In this document: positions 25,901 to 33,206 of the stretch, in pieces | How positions within the stretch are numbered: position 1 is the stretch's first letter | How the letters are laid out: each line of letters opens with the position of its first letter | Assembly: GCA_036524155.1 (NCBI GenBank) | Contig: DATDCV010000404.1 | Span: forward strand, 36,432-100,431 | Direction of reading: 5' to 3' | Source: DATDCV01 sp036524155 | GTDB taxonomy: Bacteria; Verrucomicrobiota; Verrucomicrobiia; Limisphaerales; UBA8199 | DNA length: 64,000 nucleotides | Translations under genes and position numbers: made by a program | Notes under the pieces: model-generated | The model's database searches: none | What the model was told of the DNA's origin: nothing | The model's input: only the letters and a program-made list of their open reading frames with translations

Positions 25901-27127
25901 TCGAGCACCAATCGTTACGTGACCGAACAGTTGTTCACGCTGAATCCCCTCACTCTGGCGCAGACTCCTGTCACCAACGCCTGGGATTACGTTTATGGCC
26001 CCTACCCCGCCACCGCCTTCGGGGCGGGCGCTGACGCCACCCAGAACGCCCGAACCGGTGGTCGTCCCGAGTTCCTCGACAATGGCAACATCGTTATTAT
26101 GATTGACGATAAGACCGCCTTTCTTCCTGGCAGTGATGGTGAAGGCACCACCTTCGCGATCATCAAACCTGACGGCACTATCGTGAAGGGGCCGACTCTG
26201 GTCGACATCAACGATATCTGGGACAACATGGCTGCCTACCGGGGCGGTTTTGCCATTCGCGTTCACAACTTGCTGTATTTCTTTGACAACGACGGCAACG
26301 TCCGATCCAGCATCGATATCAATGCCAGCAGCGGTCTGAGCTTCGGCACCGGCCGCGGTGATGCTTCTCGCATCGGCTCCGATATCCGCAGCCATTATGT
26401 TTACCTCGCCGGGCAGTCCCCGGAAGGGGGGCAAAAGCCATACCCGGTGTTTGTTGCGATCTGGGATGCTCGCACCGGCAACTTCGTGACCCAGGCCGCT
26501 GTGTGCGATGTTGACACGGTCGCCGGCGCCCTGACCGACCGCGTCTCCGTCGGCGTGGATGCTCTCGATCGCTTCTGCGTCGCTTTTAGTTATCAGCCCA
26601 CGGCCAACTTCGCCAAACGCCAGGTCGCGGCGCGCGTGATGGCCTTCGACGGGGCGAATATCTCTTATCTCACGCCCACATTCTTCCCGTTCGTGAACCA
26701 TGAGAGCAACCCGAACAATGTTCTAGGAATTGAAACCTACCACCCGAACGTGTCCATGACGCCGCGGCAAATCCTGATCGCCGCCAAAGGCACGTTTAAC
26801 GGCGCCAATAACCCCGCACTGGGTCCGGATACCGTCGGCAGCGAAACCAAGCTCTACACCGTCCTCAGCCACCCCGCCCCCGTGGCGCCGGTGCAGCCTA
26901 CGATGACGGTCACCCGGTCAGGCAACAACGCCATCGTCTCCTGGCAAGCCGATGCGGGCCTGTTCGTCCTGCAAGCCACGCCAACCTTGTCGCCGGCGGC
27001 GTGGACCGACGTGGCTCCGCAACCGCCGATTGTGCGGGTCGGCTCGGGTGATGCGAATGATAAGTATCAAATGACCGTGCCGATCGGGTCGGGCAACGTC
27101 TTCGGACGTTTGGTGCGCCGGTGGTAG
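22934..27127 (+). CDS. Large secreted protein: LamG-like, right-handed beta-helix and C-terminal Ig/fn3-like region
   Basis: A 1397-residue exported protein. The signal peptide ends near TAEAQ (residue 33). Residues about 34-230 form a concanavalin/LamG-like domain (WSENFDGYAAGSQMHGQGGW to YYDNLSLKP). Residues about 235-750 resemble the parallel beta-helix proteins with the hallmark GDTIAFNIPG and LTIDGYTQPGATPN, with Asn-rich turns. The next 550 residues have propeller-like repeats (DYVYGPYPAT, DNGNIVIMIDD). The last 80 residues (MTVTRSGNNAIVSWQAD to FGRLVRRW) are the C-terminal module common on verrucomicrobial secreted proteins. No catalytic motif stands out. It is probably a cell-surface or extracellular glycan-binding or adhesive protein. 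It is followed by a strong hairpin and has its own promoter region. Confidence 0.8.
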   Translation: MNTSRCIPRGGVRSLISAVAACWLIAAGTAEAQWSENFDGYAAGSQMHGQGGWAGWDNAPAAGALVSSAQAYSAPNSVAITGGSDLVHQYSGYTSGVWVYRARQYIPSSLTAGSTYFILLNRYAPSGANNSWSIQTVFDLAANTFHDENGTSSTNAIVRNTWVELAYEIDLTHNTVKCFYNNVLFATHAWQSGGVNAIGAVDLYANNVGPVYYDNLSLKPATVVVNTADNSDFSAGKTNLYYAITNCESGDTIAFNIPGPGPHFLQVPAGGLPLIYKKHNLTIDGYTQPGATPNSNPITAANNAVLKIVIDGRNGNGRNMDASTYDGTLAASDPPINNTSMSLERTGYGSTEWGLLGIYRSRNVTVKGLAFLGDDLTTANSVYCIAFEHDYGLNTAVLDPLAYDDGSDRNGHVAGCWFGVNPTNQTADGVVKTASGIAFFRHRDVGTGGTRPELPNEGLVVGVAPGSTNPRSQFNVFAGVGYSLAGEAIRTRVSGNFFGVLPDGVTPYDLSLRNPTFFADVGCLFEIGRYSDTQPIIIGTDGDGVNDADEGNLLGPVGDAAGNTAISLYGTSNKPYIIAGNTFGIGVDGTRWTNAAYFVSSIGINGGTHVQIGSDFDGVSDALEANRIYNNWPITLYPLPPLGNIPFIRVDSSPAPTADAWISVRGNVMVNNGLAPYPWADGSGTRVAAFVAYSAPYLDTTVTFPAIAPLPTLDATNSIFPRLKGTFPVGIAPYTNVTIDVYQLDPEGWANGKSIAGAGSWFAEGFTDSFSFTNGFPQGAKYLGSYPVSNTGSFDVDVTGKDLGPGFVTVAANYSADRVGTHRGRTFTGNFANPIAIIPAGASSVGLAQIVPDVAVWYNTAGYVTNGPVNPAAQLGDNGNWEPYTSVSGDSTFLVAFGTFATDAVNQNFIVVKQPATGGAAKIGYEFFDDSGTPFTGTINLSRVNGNPPRVAADKRYGAAIFITAAETSIGQLAPFQTVSRWSASNPMYSSTNRYVTEQLFTLNPLTLAQTPVTNAWDYVYGPYPATAFGAGADATQNARTGGRPEFLDNGNIVIMIDDKTAFLPGSDGEGTTFAIIKPDGTIVKGPTLVDINDIWDNMAAYRGGFAIRVHNLLYFFDNDGNVRSSIDINASSGLSFGTGRGDASRIGSDIRSHYVYLAGQSPEGGQKPYPVFVAIWDARTGNFVTQAAVCDVDTVAGALTDRVSVGVDALDRFCVAFSYQPTANFAKRQVAARVMAFDGANISYLTPTFFPFVNHESNPNNVLGIETYHPNVSMTPRQILIAAKGTFNGANNPALGPDTVGSETKLYTVLSHPAPVAPVQPTMTVTRSGNNAIVSWQADAGLFVLQATPTLSPAAWTDVAPQPPIVRVGSGDANDKYQMTVPIGSGNVFGRLVRRW

Positions 27128-27179
27128 CGACCACGGCGCGTTGAGGGGTGGTTGAGCCCCGACGACCCGAGAATGTTAA

Positions 27180-27217
27180 AACAAGGAGCTGCCGGTGAAC
27201 AGCGGCAGCTCCTTGTT
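27180..27217 (+). terminator. Strong hairpin after the 1397-residue secreted protein gene
   Basis: AACAAGGAGCTGCCG (27180-27194) pairs perfectly with 27203-27217 over 15 bp, with an eight-base loop. The hairpin is followed by TTGTTGTT-like sequence rather than a clean T run, 53 bp after the stop codon. It should end or stabilise the 3' end of the transcript. Confidence 0.7.
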
Positions 27218-27259
27218 GTTCAGGAACGCAGTGCAAAAACTATGCGTGGCGGCCTTTGA

Positions 27260-27619
27260 CAAAACCGAGCCGAAGACGGTGACTCTTATTCCCACAACCG
27301 GAATGGCCCCTGGTTCACCTACGGCGAAACGACTATGAGCCTCAGACCGCCACCTTCCATGCTGTGGGTGCTGGTGGATGAGAACATCTATAACATCAAC
27401 GACGCTTCCATGGTGGGCAACAAACCTTACGATTGTCCCGGCAGCTTTCACAACGGCGCCTGCGGCGTCGCTTTCGCCGATGGACACTCCGAAATCCACA
27501 AGTGGCGAGACCAACGCACCGTCGATTGGCGCGGCGCGATCCATTATACCCCCTTGAATCCGGATGTAACCTGGCTCCAGGAGCGGACGTCCGCGCGGAA
27601 AGAGCCGGTCACCCCCTGA
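27260..27619 (+). pseudogene. Remnant of an H-X9-DG prepilin-like (DUF1559-type) gene
   Basis: The frame after the TGA at 27257 reads DGDSYSHNRNGPWFTYGETT, then RPPPSMLWVLVDENIYNIND and SFHNGACGVAFADGHSEIHK. This is the C-terminal part of the H-X9-DG pseudopilin-like proteins that are very abundant in Verrucomicrobiota and Planctomycetota (His, nine residues, then Asp-Gly). The N-terminal methylation and cleavage motif and the first helix are absent, and the frame is closed upstream. An ATG at 27335 could start a 94-residue product, but it would lack the pilin helix. The most likely reading is a 5'-truncated, inactive copy left after rearrangement beside the large secreted protein gene. Confidence 0.7.
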
Positions 27620-27626
27620 CCGGCTC
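27602..27626 (+). terminator. Hairpin overlapping the stop of the prepilin-like remnant
   Basis: GAGCCGGTCA (27602-27611) and TGACCGGCTC (27617-27626) form a perfect 10-bp stem with a CCCCC loop, and the TGA of the remnant lies in the right arm. No T run follows. A second hairpin, GCCGCCC and GGGCGGC around AGGCA (27639-27657), comes just after. It is probably the old 3' end signal of the intact gene. Confidence 0.5.
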
Positions 27627-28159
27627 CGACTGTCGCCCGCCGCCCAGGCAGGGCGGCAGTCCGCTGCCCGCTCATTCTCCCCTATCGCCGCTAGTTCCCT
27701 TACCCCCCACTCGCCCCTTGTCTCGAGTCGGCGTTCCCTCTGGCGAGCAGCGGAATGCACGCCCTGCCTGGCCATAGCCCTGTCCCCCGTTACGCTCCCA
27801 CCGCCTGCGACCCGGGCGCATCGCTGAGCTTGCGCCCTCACTATCCTTTACGCAACTGACGGCGGGGATCTTGCACGGAAAATTCGAAATCCATCGGAAT
27901 TCCAAGTGAGGTTCGCAGCTCCAGCACGCGAGCCTCTTGTCCATCTGGGCTCCACCGGTCCTTTCCCCAGCGCCGTGGGTCGTCTAACCTTCATCACGCC
28001 AACAGTCTCCGCCGGTATTCACGTCGCCTCGGGTACCAACCCGCTCGAGAGACCTCGTCGCGAAGGCATTTGTAGGGGGGATCTCTCCATCTTTCTCTGA
28101 AAGACTTGACCTGCCCCTTGCGTATAACAGCATGGGGCCATCAGGCGGCTCCTTACGCT
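27627..28159. other. Intergenic region without a supported gene
   Basis: No frame over this stretch has protein-like features. GCAGCGGAATGCACGCCCTG at 27747 matches, with one difference, a stretch at 20203 beside the PmoA-like gene, so it may be part of another dispersed repeat. TATAAC at 28123 is a possible -10 for the sigma factor gene, but TTGACC upstream is too close (11 bases) to serve as its -35. Confidence 0.5.
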
Positions 28160-28792
28160 ATGGATACGAAAGTCAATGGATCCATCCCAACCCGTCAAAG
28201 CCTGCTGAGCCGGCTCAAAGATTGGGAGGATGACGAGAGCTGGAAGGAATTCTTCGACACCTATTGGAAGCTGATCTACAACACGGCGATCAAAGCCGGC
28301 CTGCGCGACGCCGAAGCCCAGGATGTGGTGCAGGAAACAGTGCTGGCGGTGTCCAAGTCGATGCGCAAGTTTAGGTACGATCCTGCGGTAGGGCCCTTCA
28401 AGGGATGGTTGCTCAAAACTACCCGCTGGAAGATTAGCGACCATTTCAACCGGGTCCGAAAAAAAGATGTCTCCTCGCCGAAAACCCCCGACCGCGACTC
28501 GGAAGGCACTGCAACGGTCGAGCGAGTGGTCGATCCCGCGAGTCTGGACCTGGACGCCGCGTGGGAGGCGGACTGGCAAAAAAACCTCTTCGATTCAGCG
28601 CTCGAACATGTCAAGCGCAAGGTCAGACCCAAAACCTTTCAGCTCTTCGAGCTATGCGTCATCAAAGAATGGCCCGTGTCGAAGATCACCCGGACGCTTG
28701 GAGTGAACATGTTCAAGGTCCATCTCGCTCGCCACCGAGTGTCTAAGATGATCGAAAAGGAAGTCCGCCGCCTCGAAACCAGAGTGATTTAG
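28160..28792 (+). CDS. ECF-like RNA polymerase sigma factor
   Basis: A 210-residue sigma-70 family regulator. Region 2 is visible from WKEFFDTYWKLIYNTAIKAG through LRDAEAQDVVQETVLAVSKS to GPFKGWLLKTTRWKISDHFN. An acidic linker of about 60 residues follows. Region 4 (TFQLFELCVIKEWPVSKITR, then FKVHLARHRVSKMI) is near the C-terminus. I start at MDTKVNG, because the open codons upstream do not resemble the family. The next gene, 206 bp downstream on the same strand, is a membrane Ser/Thr kinase. Sigma factors of this kind beside kinases are frequent in Verrucomicrobiota and Planctomycetota, and phosphorylation of the sigma factor or co-regulation is a reasonable inference. Confidence 0.88.
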   Translation: MDTKVNGSIPTRQSLLSRLKDWEDDESWKEFFDTYWKLIYNTAIKAGLRDAEAQDVVQETVLAVSKSMRKFRYDPAVGPFKGWLLKTTRWKISDHFNRVRKKDVSSPKTPDRDSEGTATVERVVDPASLDLDAAWEADWQKNLFDSALEHVKRKVRPKTFQLFELCVIKEWPVSKITRTLGVNMFKVHLARHRVSKMIEKEVRRLETRVI

Positions 28793-28998
28793 CGACCATA
28801 AGGAACGCCGCGCGCTTGTCCCCGGCCCGGGATATTCACTGGCTATGAGTGGACTGCGCCGGGTGGCCGCTTCGGGCAAAGCCCTGCTTCGGGGGGGCGC
28901 GTCAGAGAGTTGGTGATGAAAGATCTTGCGAGCGCTGGCGGAAAAACATAAAAACTTGACATCGCCGCCGGCCCGGCCACCACCGGGCGGTAACCGAG

Positions 28999-31314
28999 AT
29001 GTCACAGCACGATAAGCATCCGCCGTCCGAGCCCCCAGCCATCGACCGCCCGCGCATACCCGATCATGAACTCCTCCGGCCCATCGGCGGAGGCAGCTAC
29101 GGCACAGTGTGGCTCGCCCGAAACACCGTGGGCACCTTCCGAGCCGTGAAGGTTGTCGAGCGCGCAAGCTTCAACGATGCGCGGCCCTACGAACGCGAAT
29201 ACGAGGGCCTAAAACTCTTCGAGCCGGTGTCCCGCACTCACGGAGGTCTGGTGGATATTCTCCACTTGGGCCGGGACGACATAAAAGGCTGTTTTTATTA
29301 TGTGATGGAGGCCGCGGATGACGTCTCAACGGGGCAAAAGACCAATCCGGCAAACTACACGCCTCGGACGTTGGAGCACGAAATCAAGCGATGCGGACGG
29401 CTACCCGTGAGCGAGTGTCTCGAACTTAGCGTGGCTTTGGCGGACGCCTTGGCGTTCCTGCACCGGAACAAACTGGTTCACCGTGACCTCAAGCCATCGA
29501 ACATCGTGTTTGTGAACGGCGTGCCGAAGGTTGCCGACGTGGGCTTGGTCGCGCAAGCGGGTGCGGCGACCTTTGTCGGCAGTGAAGGCTTCGTCGCGCC
29601 GGAAGGCCCCGGCAAACCACAGGCCGATCTCTACAGCCTTGGCAAAGTGATTTACGAAATGGCGATGGGCAAGGACCGCCAGGCGTTTCCCAGTCCGCCC
29701 ACCCAATTGGCCGAGCTGCCGGACCGCAAGGAACTCGTCGAACTGAACGAGATCATCGCGCAGGCCTGCGAACCGGATCCGCGCCGGCGATATCAGAGCG
29801 CGGAAGACTTGAAGGCCGAGTTGGCCTTGTTGCAGCACGGTGGCAGACCCAGCCAGGCAAGAAGAAGACGAGCGTTGGTCACCGGTCTGGCCAAGGTTGC
29901 GGCGGCCGCATTATTGGCGCTGACGGTGGTGTTTGCCGGTGGGTCGCTAAAAGACCGGTGGCAGCTCAAAGTCCTCTCGACCTTCGCTATTCCTGGGGTG
30001 AAGAGTTGGCAATTCGCAGAGGTCGGACATTTCGATGACGATGGAATACCGGACGTGTTTGTCACCGCTTCAAACAGGCTGTACGTTCGGTCGGTGTGGG
30101 GAACCAACCTGCTCGAATGGCATACACCGGATTCTACTGGCGAGTACTTATATGTTGAATTAGCGCCTAATTTCTATCACAACGGGCAAGAAGGCCTGTT
30201 TCTCAATTGGCGCGATAATCGCACAAACCTAAACCTGGCGCTGGTCGGCGGTACGAATTTCCTGCCCAAGGTCTTCGCCAGAATGGGAGGCCTGGACCCC
30301 GGCGGCGAGAGTGGAAGCAGCTCGCTGTTCCGACCGCGTATAGTTGACCTTGAGCAAGACGGTCGCCGGCAACTAATTGCGTTGCTCGGGACGAGCTACG
30401 GGACCGGACCCAGGGGCGTCTGTTGTTTCGATTTTGATAACACACGTCTTCTCTGGGAGTTCCTCACCGCTCCTTCTGTCCAGAGTGTGGAATTCGTGCA
30501 TTTGACGAATGATACCGGCCCACTGGACCTGGTATTCGGAGGCGATTCGCCCAACAATCACAAAACCTGGGGCGAAGGAGATGATCGAACCGACGACGGC
30601 CATTGCTACCTGTATGCCATTTCCGGAAAGGGCCAGAAGTTATGGCGGAAAGAACTGGGCGGGGAATATACAAAGTGCCGGCCCGTGCACGTGCGGAACA
30701 CCGGGAAACAAACCAAAGAAATCATTGCCGCAGTCTGGCGATATCTCGGTCAGACGAATGACATTGGCGCTTTATTGCCCGAGGTCGGCAGGATTGTGAG
30801 AGTCGACCAGCGGGGTACGCTCCTGAGCGAATACGACGCTGGTGCGGCGGTGGTGAGTTTTATCGCCGCTGACCTGGTCGGGGATGACGCCCCGGAAATC
30901 CTGGCGACCGACCGCTTTGGCCGGCTCCACATTTTGGATTCCCAACTTAAGCTGATTTCCAGGACCCGGATTGTTCGACCGCACTTCCATCACCAGCTTG
31001 ACCGCGTCGACCTGCACCTGGAGGCGGTTGAAGACCTCAACGGTGACGGCCGCAAGGAATTGGTCTTTCACTCTTCCCAGGTCGAATGGATTTCAGGCCT
31101 GGGTCCCAAGGGTGGAGACGTGCAGATTTTCCACGACAACTGTGTGTTGGCGCTCGACGCGCGGCTCAGAGAACTGGCGCGCTACACGATCGCCCGTGAG
31201 CATCGGAACGACCCCGCGATCAAAGTCGTAGTGAGCGAGCTGGCCCGCAACGGCCGCAAAGCCCTGGTGGTTTTCAGCGACCGGGTGACCGTGTTGGAAC
31301 TCGCCCGCAAGTAA
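28999..31314 (+). CDS. Membrane Ser/Thr protein kinase with C-terminal FG-GAP-like repeats
   Basis: A 771-residue protein. Residues about 22-285 form a Hanks-type kinase: Gly-loop GGGSYGTVWLA (30-40), Lys51 in AVKVV, and catalytic Asp163 in HRDLKPSN. The metal-binding DFG is DVG here (Asp180). EGFVAPE is the APE-like motif and DLYSLGKVIYEM the following helix. One transmembrane helix (about 292-316, ALVTGLAKVAAAALLALTVV) separates it from about 450 residues that would be extracytoplasmic and contain FG-GAP/VCBS-like calcium loops (FDDDGIPDVFVTAS, LEQDGRRQLIALLG, DLNGDGRKELVFHS). All core catalytic residues are present. The outer domain probably acts as a sensor or binding platform. It follows the sigma factor gene. 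Confidence 0.88.
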   Translation: MSQHDKHPPSEPPAIDRPRIPDHELLRPIGGGSYGTVWLARNTVGTFRAVKVVERASFNDARPYEREYEGLKLFEPVSRTHGGLVDILHLGRDDIKGCFYYVMEAADDVSTGQKTNPANYTPRTLEHEIKRCGRLPVSECLELSVALADALAFLHRNKLVHRDLKPSNIVFVNGVPKVADVGLVAQAGAATFVGSEGFVAPEGPGKPQADLYSLGKVIYEMAMGKDRQAFPSPPTQLAELPDRKELVELNEIIAQACEPDPRRRYQSAEDLKAELALLQHGGRPSQARRRRALVTGLAKVAAAALLALTVVFAGGSLKDRWQLKVLSTFAIPGVKSWQFAEVGHFDDDGIPDVFVTASNRLYVRSVWGTNLLEWHTPDSTGEYLYVELAPNFYHNGQEGLFLNWRDNRTNLNLALVGGTNFLPKVFARMGGLDPGGESGSSSLFRPRIVDLEQDGRRQLIALLGTSYGTGPRGVCCFDFDNTRLLWEFLTAPSVQSVEFVHLTNDTGPLDLVFGGDSPNNHKTWGEGDDRTDDGHCYLYAISGKGQKLWRKELGGEYTKCRPVHVRNTGKQTKEIIAAVWRYLGQTNDIGALLPEVGRIVRVDQRGTLLSEYDAGAAVVSFIAADLVGDDAPEILATDRFGRLHILDSQLKLISRTRIVRPHFHHQLDRVDLHLEAVEDLNGDGRKELVFHSSQVEWISGLGPKGGDVQIFHDNCVLALDARLRELARYTIAREHRNDPAIKVVVSELARNGRKALVVFSDRVTVLELARK

Positions 31315-31369
31315 CCACCCGCCCCCTGCCGCAATTCTGAGAGGGGCCCCTGAGCGGCGAATGCCGAAG

Positions 31370-31454
31370 TGGTGCCCGCGACAGGACTTGAACCTGTACG
31401 ATGTTACTCACTAGAACCTGAATCTAGCGCGTCTGCCAATTCCGCCACGCGGGC
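31370..31454 (-). tRNA. tRNA-Leu (anticodon CAG)
   Basis: On the minus strand the acceptor stem GCCCGCG (31448-31454) pairs with CGCGGGC. The anticodon stem CTAGA/TCTAG encloses TTCAGGT, giving anticodon CAG (reads CUG). A variable arm of class II type and the T-loop GGTTCAAGTCC follow. The 3' CCA is encoded. The 85-base length is normal for tRNA-Leu. It lies between the kinase and the cyclophilin genes. Confidence 0.96.
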
Positions 31455-31619
31455 AACCTGGCGTGTGACAGCTTGCGTCGACACCGGCATTCGGTCCGAC
31501 GACCAAGCCGCAGCGCCGATACACATACACCAGGAGGCTCGATATTCGCAAGCACACAATTCCGAGCGGTAATATCAAGCGTGACAAGCGTCGCCCGGCA
31601 TGGAACATTCTGCGGTCTT

Positions 31620-32294
31620 ATGAGATTACTGTCATCCTTTGTTGGGTTGGGTCTGTCGCTCGGCTGCTTCTTTGCCGCGGCCCAGGAAAGCAAGCCGGAC
31701 CAGGCGTCGCCTGCATTTGCCGAGCCTTCCAAACTGACGCAGAAAGCCCCCGATTCGTACAAGGTGCAGTTCGACACCACGAAAGGGAAGTTCACCGTTG
31801 AAGTCACCCGCTCACTTTCGCCGAACGGCGCGGACCGTTTTTACAATCTCGTCCGCTCCGGATATTTCAAGGACCTCGCGTTCTTTCGTGTCATCAAGGG
31901 CTTCATGTGCCAGTTCGGGATCCACGCCGACCCAAGCGTCTCCGCCAAGTGGCGCCAGGCCAATATCCCGGACGACCCGGTGAAGGGCAGCAATACGCGC
32001 GGTACTGTTACCTTTGCCACGGCCGGCCCAAATACGCGCACGACGCAACTCTTCATCAACTACGCCGATAATCAGCGACTCGACTCCATGGGCTTCTCAC
32101 CCTTCGGCAAGGTGGTCGAGGGCATGGATGTGGTGGATAAAATCAACGGCGAGTATGGCGAAGGCGCCCCAAACGGCCGCGGGCCCGAACAGGGCCGCAT
32201 CCAGCGCGAAGGCAACGCCTATTTGAAAAAGGACTTCCCGAACCTCGATTTTATCAAGTCCGCGACCGTCCTGCCCGCCGCCACCGCCAAGTAA
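31620..32294 (+). CDS. Exported cyclophilin-type peptidyl-prolyl isomerase
   Basis: A 224-residue protein with a signal peptide (MRLLSSFVGLGLSLGCFFAAAQ), so it acts in the periplasm. The cyclophilin domain begins at YKVQFDTTKGKFTVEVTRS and contains FFRVIKGFMCQFG, RGTVTFATAGPNTRTTQLFI and FGKVVEGMDVVDKI. The active-site Arg in FFRVIKGF and the downstream Phe/Met positions are in place. It has a C-terminal extension of about 40 residues beyond the core. Cyclophilins speed proline cis-trans isomerisation during folding, here probably of outer-membrane or secreted proteins. The cytoplasmic paralogue follows after 17 bp, so the two are probably co-transcribed. Confidence 0.92.
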   Translation: MRLLSSFVGLGLSLGCFFAAAQESKPDQASPAFAEPSKLTQKAPDSYKVQFDTTKGKFTVEVTRSLSPNGADRFYNLVRSGYFKDLAFFRVIKGFMCQFGIHADPSVSAKWRQANIPDDPVKGSNTRGTVTFATAGPNTRTTQLFINYADNQRLDSMGFSPFGKVVEGMDVVDKINGEYGEGAPNGRGPEQGRIQREGNAYLKKDFPNLDFIKSATVLPAATAK

Positions 32295-32311
32295 CGACAA
32301 CCGACCGATCT

Positions 32312-32812
32312 ATGAACGAAGTCGCAATTCTGACCACTAATGTTGGTGAGATGATCGTCGAGTTTTGGCCGGATGTCGCTCCCAAGACAGTTGAGAACTT
32401 CAAAACACTAGCCAGGAAAGGGTTTTACGACGGAACCTGCTTCCATCGCGTGATTAAGGGCTTCATGATCCAGGGCGGCGATCCGCTGACCAAAGACGCG
32501 GCCCAGGAGGCGCGTTGGGGCACCGGCGGTCCCGGTTATCAAATCAAGGCCGAGTTCAACGACCGCCACCACGACCGGGGCGTCCTGTCCATGGCCCGCT
32601 CCACCGACCCCGATTCTGCCGGCAGCCAGTTCTTCATCTGCCACGGCAACCCTCGTTTTCTCGACCGCCAATACACCGCGTTCGGCAAGCTGATCAAAGG
32701 TGACGAAATCCTGGAAAAAATCGCCACCACCGCCACCCATCCGCAGGACCGGCCTAATACCCGCATGGCCATCGAGAGCATCAAGATCGTGCCGGCGGAC
32801 TCGGTGAGGTAG
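32312..32812 (+). CDS. Cytoplasmic cyclophilin-type peptidyl-prolyl isomerase
   Basis: A 166-residue single-domain cyclophilin without a signal peptide. Motifs are KTVENFKTLARKGFYDGTCF, FHRVIKGFMIQGGDP (catalytic Arg), SMARSTDPDSAGSQFFICHG and FGKLIKGDEILEKI. Length and sequence match bacterial PpiB-type proteins. It lies 17 bp after the exported cyclophilin. It is followed immediately by octamer tract C3. Confidence 0.93.
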   Translation: MNEVAILTTNVGEMIVEFWPDVAPKTVENFKTLARKGFYDGTCFHRVIKGFMIQGGDPLTKDAAQEARWGTGGPGYQIKAEFNDRHHDRGVLSMARSTDPDSAGSQFFICHGNPRFLDRQYTAFGKLIKGDEILEKIATTATHPQDRPNTRMAIESIKIVPADSVR

Positions 32813-32823
32813 GACGCGGCGAG

Positions 32824-32895
32824 GCGTTGGGGCGTTGAAACGTTAACACGTCGAAGCGTTAAAGCGTTAAAGCGTTAAAGCGTTAAAGCGTTGGG
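32824..32895 (+). repeat. Octamer repeat tract C3
   Basis: Nine in-phase 8-bp units: GCGTTGGG, GCGTTGAA, ACGTTAAC, ACGTCGAA, four GCGTTAAA, and GCGTTGGG. The tract starts 11 bases after the cyclophilin stop and has the same variant unit at both ends. It has the same unit as tracts C1, C2 and C4. Confidence 0.87.
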
Positions 32896-32931
32896 GCGAA
32901 CAGGCGTTGCGAAAGTCGTAGATCAGGAAGC

Positions 32932-33117
32932 ATGGACCTAACGCAACTTGCCGAGGTTCTGGTCGCGCTAGGCTGCCCGCCAGCGAAGTCAGCCGAAATG
33001 GCCGCGCAGCTCGACAAACGCGCCCGCCAGCTCGCCGCGCAGAAGCACCGCACCTATGACCAGGCGCTCGAGCACCTCTTACAACTGATGCGCCAGGGCT
33101 GGGCGGCGGGGAGATGA
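32932..33117 (+). CDS. Small uncharacterised protein (61 residues)
   Basis: A short, probably all-helical protein: MDLTQLAEVLVALGCPPAKS, then AEMAAQLDKRARQLAAQKHR and ALEHLLQLMRQGWAAGR. An AGGA motif lies shortly before the ATG. Composition and codon use look like a real gene, and the two amphipathic halves could form a helical hairpin. It sits between octamer tracts C3 and C4. I know no family for it. Confidence 0.55.
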   Translation: MDLTQLAEVLVALGCPPAKSAEMAAQLDKRARQLAAQKHRTYDQALEHLLQLMRQGWAAGR

Positions 33118-33141
33118 AAGGCACAAGCGGAAATAGGGAAG

Positions 33142-33180
33142 GCGTTGAAGCGTGAAGCGTTGAAGCGCTGAAGCGTATAG
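33142..33180 (+). repeat. Octamer repeat tract C4 (short, degenerate)
   Basis: GCGTTGAA, a seven-base GCGTGAA, GCGTTGAA, GCGCTGAA and GCGTATAG. It lies 24 bases after the 61-residue gene and just before the Nudix gene. One base was lost in the second unit. Confidence 0.75.
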
Positions 33181-33206
33181 GAACTGCGTAAATCGTAAAT
33201 AGTAAG

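Noticed and set aside
28106..28128. Sigma-70 promoter for the sigma factor gene (TTGACC with TATAAC)
   Set aside because: The spacer is only 11 bases, too short for the usual 16-18.
28956..28961. TTGACA before the kinase gene as a -35 box
   Set aside because: A perfect hexamer, but no acceptable -10 lies 16-18 bases downstream, where the sequence is GC-rich.
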